Part shown: piece by piece, positions 1-4,915 of the stretch | Position numbering within the stretch: the stretch's first letter is position 1 | Layout: each line of letters starts with the position of its first letter | Assembly (NCBI GenBank): GCA_900556515.1 | Contig: USPH01000042.1 | Span: 1-8,896 of the forward strand | Length of the DNA stretch: 8,896 bases | Direction: 5' to 3' | DNA from: an uncultured Collinsella sp. | Lineage (GTDB): Bacteria; Actinomycetota; Coriobacteriia; Coriobacteriales; Coriobacteriaceae | Program-made: the position numbers and the translations under genes | The notes under the pieces: generated by a model | Told to the model about the DNA's origin: nothing | What the model saw: only the letters and a program-made list of their open reading frames with translations | Database searches by the model: none

Positions 1-12
1 TATAAGAGACAG
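1..12. other. Nextera/Tn5 adapter remnant at the left contig end
   Basis: The first twelve bases, TATAAGAGACAG, equal the 3' end of the 19-bp Tn5 mosaic end used in Nextera libraries. The right end of the window carries the matching opposite adapter, which confirms the reading. These bases are library artefact and not genome. They happen to stay open in the frame of the first gene, so an automatic translation can run through them and add four false residues. Confidence 0.93.
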
Positions 13-1710
13 CCTACGAACCTGGCCGTGCCAGAAATCGAGACATCCCATACCGCACTCGATATGTTGTCTGCGCATATCGAGATCAAGCGATGCCTGA
101 CCGAACGGGGAGATGACGGCGGCGTTCTACAGCAGCTCAAAACGAGCAAGGCCTACGACTGCGAGCTCGACATCGCGGGGATTGTTATACGGGCCGATAG
201 CATGCTGGCGGAGCTCTTTGACGGGTCATTTGCGGGAACCGACGAGCGCGACGACGAGATGACGGTGGTACGGGAGGCGCTCGACGTACGTGGGCTTAAG
301 GCGATGGCTATCTGGGTGCGCATGGTGTTGGCGGCACGGCGGCTCCTTTCTGGCTTGCCGGTAACCGACGACGCGGCGTTCAACGAGCTCGATCGTTTTG
401 CCGTGCGCATGCGTGACAACCAGATTCAGCTGTTTGGCCTGTTGCTAGAAGGCTGGCAGTCGCTGGCAGAGGGACGGCCGGTTAATGCGAAGTTCCGTGC
501 GGTCCAAGTGCTCAAACTTGCCGAGGAGTCGATTGCGTACATGCGCGATAACGCATTGCTGCTGGAGCGCGTGGCATATCTGCGTAACACCTCGATGGTT
601 TCGGTGTGCGAGGAAGCGGAGCTACTCGATATAAGCCAGACGCAGGTTGGTGGCGCAGAAGCCTGGATGGTGGCGCTGCATTTGGCCTGTGCGGGCCGAG
701 ACAGCGACCTTGCGGCCTGGATGTCCATGAATCGTACGGGGATTCTAGAGCCATCGTATCGGCTCTTTGCGCGCCTTGCCATGCATTGTCTGGGCGAGCC
801 GGCGGCCAGGATACGCAAGAAGCTTCCCGTGCGCGAGCTGTCGCGGTACTCGCTGCGCGACGATTTGGAAGGGGAGGGCGAGCGCCTGTTCCAGGCCGGC
901 GAGGTTGAAGCCGTTGATACCATCGACCATATCGAGATTCGCATGTTTGGTGCGTTTCGCGCCGAGCGCGACGGGTTTCCCATCACGGACAAAATGTGGC
1001 GCCGCAAGAAGGCGGCGACACTTGCCGAGCGGCTTGCGCTGGGCATGGATGCGCTCGTCGATCGTGAGACGCTGGCCATGGAGCTGTGGCCCCATGCCGA
1101 GTTCAATAGCGCTCGCAACAACCTGTACTCGACGATATCGCGCTTGCGGTCGGCTTTGGGACCGACGCCGGATGGCAAGTCGTGTGTGCTCATCCAAAAT
1201 GAATGCATCGGACTCAACGGCGACTACGTCAAGACCGATGTACGGTTGTTTGACCAGATAAGCCGCGAGGTTTTGGGAAATCGCACAGGTGCGCGCGGGC
1301 CCCATTTGGTCGAGTTGTGCCTTAAGATTGAGCAGCTTTATGCCGGACCGCTGTATGTTCCCAATGGCTGTAATCCCACCTACTTTTTGCGTATGCGACG
1401 CATTATGCAGTCAAAGTACATCGATTGCATGATTAAGGGAGCAAATGCCGCTCTAGAGGAAAACGATCTGCAGTCGGCGATTTGGCTAGCGGAGTCGGGG
1501 CTTCGGCAGGAAACGTCGCGCGAGGATATGGTGCGCTGCGCCATGCGTGTCTACAGTGCGGCGGGGCGGCGGCGCGATATCGTCGAGCTATACAGCGGGC
1601 ATATGCACCATCTGAGGGAGCAGGTCAATGGCGTGCCCGAGCCCGAGACGCGGCGTCTATACGAGCGCTTGGTGGAGGGGCGGCTCAATCGCGTGCTGGT
1701 CGAGCGATAA
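13..1710 (+). CDS. BTAD/SARP-type transcriptional regulator, 5' truncated
   Basis: This is a large transcriptional regulator of the SARP/BTAD type. The frame is open from the left end with no stop, so the true start lies off the contig. The GTG at 28 is only the first internal start-like codon, and residue numbers here count from it. Residues 1-300 are helical-looking sequence with no signature I recognise. A winged-helix DNA-binding domain begins near residue 302 (IEIRMFGAF) and continues through the WRRKKAATLAERLAL and LWPHAEFNSARNNL segments, which are the usual SARP wing-helix landmarks. A bacterial transcriptional activation domain (helical, TPR-like) fills about residues 406-555, ending in EPETRRLYERL. 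In family members the BTAD mediates oligomerisation or contact with transcription machinery; its target here is unknown. The gene stands alone on the plus strand and converges on yhbY; its TAA lies inside the yhbY terminator T-tract. The domain call is firm and the physiological role is not. Confidence 0.85.
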   Translation, partial: PTNLAVPEIETSHTALDMLSAHIEIKRCLTERGDDGGVLQQLKTSKAYDCELDIAGIVIRADSMLAELFDGSFAGTDERDDEMTVVREALDVRGLKAMAIWVRMVLAARRLLSGLPVTDDAAFNELDRFAVRMRDNQIQLFGLLLEGWQSLAEGRPVNAKFRAVQVLKLAEESIAYMRDNALLLERVAYLRNTSMVSVCEEAELLDISQTQVGGAEAWMVALHLACAGRDSDLAAWMSMNRTGILEPSYRLFARLAMHCLGEPAARIRKKLPVRELSRYSLRDDLEGEGERLFQAGEVEAVDTIDHIEIRMFGAFRAERDGFPITDKMWRRKKAATLAERLALGMDALVDRETLAMELWPHAEFNSARNNLYSTISRLRSALGPTPDGKSCVLIQNECIGLNGDYVKTDVRLFDQISREVLGNRTGARGPHLVELCLKIEQLYAGPLYVPNGCNPTYFLRMRRIMQSKYIDCMIKGANAALEENDLQSAIWLAESGLRQETSREDMVRCAMRVYSAAGRRRDIVELYSGHMHHLREQVNGVPEPETRRLYERLVEGRLNRVLVER

Positions 1711-1742
1711 AAAACGGGCACCCGAAGTACTTGGGCACCCGT
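1709..1742 (-). terminator. intrinsic terminator of yhbY, strand-selective
   Basis: Read on the minus strand, ten bases at 1742-1733 pair with ten at 1723-1714 across a nine-base loop. A U-run follows (the A-run 1709-1714 on the plus strand, part of which belongs to the stem). The two central positions of the stem are G·U pairs in the minus transcript. In the plus transcript the same positions become C·A and A·C mismatches, and there is no T-run on that side. It therefore serves yhbY and should be poor for the convergent regulator, whose stop codon at 1708-1710 overlaps the U-run. Confidence 0.8.
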
Positions 1743-1779
1743 AAGCTTGCTAAGTGTTGGCTCGCCGGATCATTGGCTC

Positions 1780-2079
1780 TTAGACGAGCTTGATCTTCTC
1801 GATGTCCTTGCGCGAGGACTCGCGATACAGCGAGAACTTGCGGCCGATAACCTGAACGACCTCGGCGTGGCAGCGCTCAGCGAGCTCTTCGGCGGCTTCG
1901 CGGGCGGAAAGGCTGGAGCCATCGAGCACGGAGCACTTAACGAGCTCGTGCTTCTCCAGGTAGGCGACCGTCTGCTCGACGGTGCCCTCGTTGACATCGG
2001 ACTTGCCGATGATGATGGCGGGGTTGAGGTGATGGGCCATGCTGCGAAGCTGCTTGACCTGGGCTCCTGTCAGTGCCAT
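1780..2079 (-). CDS. yhbY: ribosome assembly RNA-binding protein YhbY
   Basis: This 99-residue protein has the CRM (CRS1-YhbY) fold throughout. The N-terminal MALTGAQVKQLRSMAHHLNP, the IIIGKSDVNEG loop and the late VQVIGRKFSLYR strand are the family landmarks, and the length is normal (about 95-100 residues). YhbY family proteins associate with pre-50S particles and assist large-subunit assembly in the cytoplasm. The conserved RNA-contacting GxxG loop reads GKSD here (residues 25-28), lacking the second glycine found in E. coli (GSNG). The ATG at 2079 matches the family start, with a weak purine-rich AGAAAGCGAG stretch upstream. It lies 158 nt downstream of the methyltransferase gene on the same strand and ends at a good terminator. 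No convincing promoter was found in the gap, so read-through from the methyltransferase is possible. Confidence 0.92.
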   Translation of the reverse strand: MALTGAQVKQLRSMAHHLNPAIIIGKSDVNEGTVEQTVAYLEKHELVKCSVLDGSSLSAREAAEELAERCHAEVVQVIGRKFSLYRESSRKDIEKIKLV

Positions 2080-2100
2080 GGGTTCTCGCTTTCTATGTAT

Positions 2101-2121
2101 GGGGCGCCCCGCGACGGGGCC
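2101..2121 (-). other. short G+C-rich hairpin in the yhbY leader
   Basis: GCCCCG at 2106-2111 and CGGGGC at 2115-2120 can form a six-pair stem on a three-base loop. It sits about 25 nt upstream of the yhbY start. The palindrome GGGGCGCCCC (2101-2110) overlaps it and offers a competing fold. There is no T-run after it in the minus direction, so it is not an intrinsic terminator. It may be an mRNA 5' structure or chance in G+C-rich sequence. Confidence 0.35.
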
Positions 2122-2237
2122 TTAATCTACGTGAGCTGTCCCACGATAGCGCAGGAACGGTGCGGTGTGGAGCGTGTTTGCCCAGTTCAAAAAGAATGCG
2201 GATGCCGAGTGAGTGGGCGGTGCGGGCTGCGAACAGG

Positions 2238-3125
2238 CTATGAGCTGGGCGCAGAGACCGGCTCCCATGCAATAAACGCCCAACGAACCTTGCGGACATG
2301 ATCGAGCATATAGCGCCCCTGCGGCACGCCCTTGGAGCCCGGCTCACCGGCATGGGGGTTCTCAATCATGTGTTGAGCGATATAGTCGCGCAGGCGGTCA
2401 ACCTTATCTTCGTTACCGTGCTCGAGCATGCGGGAGAAGTCTGCCACGCCCGCCTCAAGGCTATCGAAAGTAACGCGACGAGGCGATTCAAAGTATGTAA
2501 CCTGCGGCAACGCACCCATCTGAATGAGGATATTAAAAGCATACACAAAGCCATTACTGCAGGTAACCGAGGCACCGATGGCGTTCATCAAGTGCAGATC
2601 ATAGCGCGGGCTGGAGTTGGCGACCATCGTGACAGCGCAACGCCGACGAGCCGTACGGTCAAGCTTGACAAGTGCGCCTTTTAGGTTGGTCGTGGTGACA
2701 GAGCGACTGGCAAAGGCAACATCCACCGCTTTCGCGACCGGTCCAACCAAATCCCAATCATCATCCCAAGCAAGCTCAAGCGGCGTAATAAGATCTTCGA
2801 GCCCGTAATACTCAATGCCGGCATCAAGCGTGCCCAACATGGCAGGAGAGAAGTCGGCAGCAATCACGGAATGCCCAGCCTGAGCAAGCGGAATAGCAAT
2901 CGACCCAGCCCCACACCCCATATCGAGCACCGACTCGCCGGGCTTCAACGCCAACAGCTTTATAAAATCCCGAGCATAAGGGGCAGTCTCCAACGGCCGA
3001 AAATGCCGAGCCCTTTTATCCCACTCAAAAGAATCATCAGCCCGTCGCCGACCAGCTTGCAGGCGCATCCATTCGCCATTCCAATCCGCAGCAAGCAGCT
3101 CAGAACGATTTTCCCCATCAACCAC
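2238..3125 (-). CDS. class I SAM-dependent methyltransferase, substrate unknown
   Basis: This cytoplasmic methyltransferase has a Rossmann-type SAM-binding core. Motif I, VLDMGCGAGS, contains D68-M-G-C-G72 (numbering from the GTG start), and the acidic residue ending strand 2 is D91 in IAADFSP. The remaining roughly 200 residues do not tell me the substrate. I place the start at the GTG at 3125 because AGGAGG lies seven bases upstream at 3133-3138. This gives 295 residues. The frame is open back to an ATG at 3185, but that extension would translate an intrinsic terminator and the ribosome-binding site into a false hydrophobic segment. The 5' half prefers T- and G-ending codons (GGG, GCT, ATT), unlike metH. 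The upstream neighbour, across a 317-nt gap, is the UPF0210 gene; downstream is yhbY. The methyltransferase call is firm and no specific function is proposed. Confidence 0.85.
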   Translation of the reverse strand: MVDGENRSELLAADWNGEWMRLQAGRRRADDSFEWDKRARHFRPLETAPYARDFIKLLALKPGESVLDMGCGAGSIAIPLAQAGHSVIAADFSPAMLGTLDAGIEYYGLEDLITPLELAWDDDWDLVGPVAKAVDVAFASRSVTTTNLKGALVKLDRTARRRCAVTMVANSSPRYDLHLMNAIGASVTCSNGFVYAFNILIQMGALPQVTYFESPRRVTFDSLEAGVADFSRMLEHGNEDKVDRLRDYIAQHMIENPHAGEPGSKGVPQGRYMLDHVRKVRWAFIAWEPVSAPSS

Positions 3126-3132
3126 GGGCCAA

Positions 3133-3138
3133 CCTCCT
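3133..3138 (-). promoter_or_regulatory. strong Shine-Dalgarno that fixes the methyltransferase start
   Basis: On the minus strand this is a perfect AGGAGG, seven bases before the GTG at 3125. It decides the start over the upstream in-frame ATG at 3185, which has no comparable site. Confidence 0.8.
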
Positions 3139-3144
3139 AGCAAC

Positions 3145-3176
3145 AAAAAAGCGACTCCTCCCAAAAGAAGAGCCGC
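3145..3176 (-). terminator. intrinsic terminator or attenuator just before the methyltransferase
   Basis: On the minus strand ten bases at 3176-3167 pair with ten at 3160-3151 around a six-base loop (UUUUGG), followed by six U residues (A-run 3145-3150 on the plus strand). Two of the ten pairs are G·U in this direction and would be mismatches on the plus strand, so it works only for minus transcripts. It ends six bases before the methyltransferase Shine-Dalgarno. It could end transcripts arriving from the UPF0210/metH side, or act as an attenuator. I did not find a convincing competing antiterminator stem. Confidence 0.7.
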
Positions 3177-3184
3177 AACCAGCA

Positions 3185-3213
3185 TATATCAGAAAGAACC
3201 GATCCAACGCCAA
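3185..3213 (-). promoter_or_regulatory. possible promoter upstream of the methyltransferase
   Basis: The minus strand has TTGGCG (3213-3208) and GATATA (3190-3185) separated by 17 bases, an acceptable sigma-70-like pair with an imperfect -10. A start near 3178 would place the terminator hairpin at the very 5' end of the transcript. That is odd, so either the promoter is not real or the hairpin is regulatory or protective. Weak evidence. Confidence 0.25.
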
Positions 3214-3291
3214 ACCGCCCTCACAACCAAGGCGGGCAGGAGCGAAGCGACTGCCATACGGGATAGAACTCAACTGAGGTCCCGTTGTGCG

Positions 3292-3425
3292 GGAGCCCCG
3301 GGGAGGGCAAATATATAAGGTCGATCGCGAGTTCCGCACGAGCCGGAGAGCACTTAATGTGCTCTCCGTGCGAGTCAGGACTGTCCGAGCAGGCGACCTT
3401 ATATATTTGCCCTCCCCGGGGCTCC
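3292..3425. repeat. 134-nt element with perfect 32-bp inverted arms
   Basis: Bases 3292-3323 are the exact reverse complement of 3394-3425. Each arm holds a CCCCGGGG palindrome and an A+T core (AAATATATAA). The 70-nt core between them has its own hairpin: ten perfect pairs (3344-3353 with 3359-3368) around TTAAT. Four more pairs (3335-3338 with 3369-3372) extend it past a five-base bulge. The element lies between two co-directional minus-strand genes, 17 nt after the UPF0210 stop codon. No obvious target-site duplication flanks it, and it encodes nothing. Candidates are a MITE-like repeat, a structured RNA, or a very large factor-dependent terminator or RNase III site. The structure is certain; its nature is not. 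Confidence 0.9.
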
Positions 3426-3442
3426 TCGCCCGAACCCCTCAG

Positions 3443-4807
3443 CTAGTTCTTCAGCGAGTTCAGCGGCGCCGGGAAGCGTCCACCGCGGTGGGCAAGCACG
3501 GTGCCGGCGTTGGGGTTCACCGGCATGATGGGCGCACGGCCAAACAGGCCGCCGTACTCGACGCAGTCGCCCACGCCCTTGCCAATGGCGGGAATCACGC
3601 GGACGGCCGTGGTCTTGTTGTTGATGACGCCGATGGCCATCTCGTCGGCGATGATGCCGGCGATGGTCTCGACCGGAGTGTCGCCGGGGATGGCGATCAT
3701 GTCCAGGCCAACGGAGCACACGCAGGTCATGGCCTCGAGCTTCTCGAGCGAAAGCGCACCGGCCTCGACGGCGGCGATCATGCCGGCATCCTCGGACACG
3801 GGGATAAAGGCGCCGGAGAGACCGCCCACGCTGGAGCTGGCCATGACGCCGCCCTTCTTGACGGCATCGTTGAGCATGGCGAGCGCGCAGGTCGTGCCGG
3901 GGCCACCGCAGGTGCCCACGCCGATGATCTCGAGGATACGGGCAACGGAGTCGCCGATGGCAGGCGTGGGAGCCAGCGACAGGTCGACAATGCCCTTCTC
4001 GACACCCAGACGATGGGCGGCCTCGCGGCTCATGAGCTCGCCGGCGCGGGTGATCTTAAAGGCGGTCTGCTTGATTTTCTCGGCAACCTCCATCATCGAG
4101 GCGGAGTCGGGGAGCGTCTCCAAGGCAGCAGCCATAACGCCGGGGCCCGAGACGCCAACGTTGATGACGGCGTCGGCCTCGCCACCGCCGTGGACGGCGC
4201 CCGCCATAAACGGGGAGTCCTCGACCATGTTGGCAAAGCAGACAAACTTGGAGGCGCCAACGGAATCCTGGTCGGCCGTGAGTTTAGCGGCATCGATGAT
4301 GGTCTGCGCGGCCATGAGCACGGCATCCATGTTGATACCGGCGCGCAGGCTGGCGACGTTGACGCTGGAGCAGACGCGGCTCGTGGTGGCGAGCGCCTGG
4401 GGGATGGACTGGATGACGCGGCGGTCGGCGCCGCCGATGCCCTTCTGGACGAGTGCGGAGAAGCCGCCCAGGTAATCGATGCCGAGCGTCTCGGCCGCGC
4501 GGTCGAGGGCATGCGCGATGGGGGTGAGGTCCTCATCCTTGCAGCATGCGGCGATCTGCGCCACCGGGGTGACGGAAACGCGCTTGTTGACGATGGGGAT
4601 GCCGTACTCGCGCTCGAGGTTCTCGGCGGTCTCGACCAGATGCTCAGCCGTGTGCGTCACGTGGTCGTAGATCTTCGTGCACATGCGGTCGAGGTTCTCG
4701 TCACCGCAACCCATGAGCGAAACACCCATGGTGATGGTCCTGATGTCGAGGTTCTGTTCCTCAACCATGCCGCGGGTTTCCGCGATTTCTGCGGGCGTGA
4801 TCGCCAT
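3443..4807 (-). CDS. UPF0210/DUF711 'PFL family' protein
   Basis: This 454-residue protein belongs to UPF0210 (DUF711, often labelled 'PFL family' because the fold is related to pyruvate formate-lyase). No biochemical function is established for the family. It is recognised by the N-terminus [20 protein letters not shown], the [14 protein letters not shown] segment, [13 protein letters not shown] and several glycine-rich loops. Length and start agree with family members of about 450 residues. I start it at the ATG at 4807, which has AGGAG seven bases upstream (4815-4819). The in-frame ATG at 4864 would add 19 residues that read through an intergenic hairpin. In many Firmicutes a small ACT-domain protein gene sits directly upstream; here there is none, and metH is upstream instead, 108 nt away. 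The protein is probably cytosolic. The family call is strong and the role unknown. Confidence 0.9.
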   Translation of the reverse strand: MAITPAEIAETRGMVEEQNLDIRTITMGVSLMGCGDENLDRMCTKIYDHVTHTAEHLVETAENLEREYGIPIVNKRVSVTPVAQIAACCKDEDLTPIAHALDRAAETLGIDYLGGFSALVQKGIGGADRRVIQSIPQALATTSRVCSSVNVASLRAGINMDAVLMAAQTIIDAAKLTADQDSVGASKFVCFANMVEDSPFMAGAVHGGGEADAVINVGVSGPGVMAAALETLPDSASMMEVAEKIKQTAFKITRAGELMSREAAHRLGVEKGIVDLSLAPTPAIGDSVARILEIIGVGTCGGPGTTCALAMLNDAVKKGGVMASSSVGGLSGAFIPVSEDAGMIAAVEAGALSLEKLEAMTCVCSVGLDMIAIPGDTPVETIAGIIADEMAIGVINNKTTAVRVIPAIGKGVGDCVEYGGLFGRAPIMPVNPNAGTVLAHRGGRFPAPLNSLKN

Positions 4808-4814
4808 CCTTGCG

Positions 4815-4819
4815 CTCCT
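4815..4819 (-). promoter_or_regulatory. Shine-Dalgarno of the UPF0210 gene
   Basis: AGGAG on the minus strand, seven bases before the ATG at 4807. It supports this start over the longer reading from 4864. Confidence 0.75.
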
Positions 4820-4852
4820 ATCTGCCAAAACGAGCATAGTCTTTTCTATTCT

Positions 4853-4890
4853 AACGTGCCGCACGTGGCAAGTGGCGCGTGCGGCACGTT
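4853..4890. other. 13-bp hairpin between metH and the UPF0210 gene
   Basis: AACGTGCCGCACG (4853-4865) is perfectly complementary in reverse to 4878-4890, with a 12-base loop. It lies 25 nt after the metH stop codon. In the direction of transcription it is followed by AGAATAG, not by a T-run. A short TTTT closes it on the plus strand, where no gene arrives. It may be a weak or factor-dependent terminator, a processing or stabilising stem between the two cistrons, or an operator. Confidence 0.6.
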
Positions 4891-4915
4891 TTGGTGCTCG
4901 GTTGTTTCCGTTGTG

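Larger units (their letters stand above)
3126..3442. other. 317-nt gene gap rich in hairpins
   Basis: No protein gene is supported here. Leaving aside the terminator and the 134-nt inverted-repeat element, the middle part (3186-3291) has three small stems: CCGCC 3215-3219 with GGCGG 3231-3235, GGCAG 3235-3239 with CTGCC 3251-3255, and ACGGGA 3258-3263 with TCCCGT 3280-3285. The first two share base 3235. CCCG 3281-3284 with CGGG 3290-3293 is an alternative partner for the third. Read on the minus strand this could be a structured leader or a small RNA ending at the terminator 3176-3145. No known riboswitch class was recognised. Confidence 0.5.

Noticed and set aside
745..1305. 186-codon minus-strand frame, with other frames inside the regulator
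   Set aside because: Antisense to the winged-helix domain of the regulator; no recognisable sequence and no ribosome-binding site seen.
2122..2237. Promoter for yhbY
   Set aside because: TAGATT and TATCGT look like possible -10 boxes, but neither has an acceptable -35 at 16-18 bases.
2093..2365. 90-codon minus-strand frame between yhbY and the methyltransferase
   Set aside because: It overlaps the 3' end of the methyltransferase in another frame. The translation is Arg/Pro/Ala-rich without family features.
3118..3339. 73-codon minus-strand frame in the gene gap
   Set aside because: It covers the terminator, hairpins and one arm of the inverted repeat. Its translation carries no signature and it conflicts with a non-coding reading.
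3324..3425. Resemblance of GTCAGGACTGTCCGAGCAGG to signal recognition particle RNA domain IV
   Set aside because: The GTCAGG and AGCAG pieces are reminiscent, but the apical GGAA tetraloop and the symmetric loop are missing and the surrounding fold is different.
4808..4864. Upstream ATG at 4864 as the start of the UPF0210 protein
   Set aside because: It lies in the arm of the intercistronic hairpin. The 4807 ATG has a proper Shine-Dalgarno and gives the family's usual N-terminus and length.
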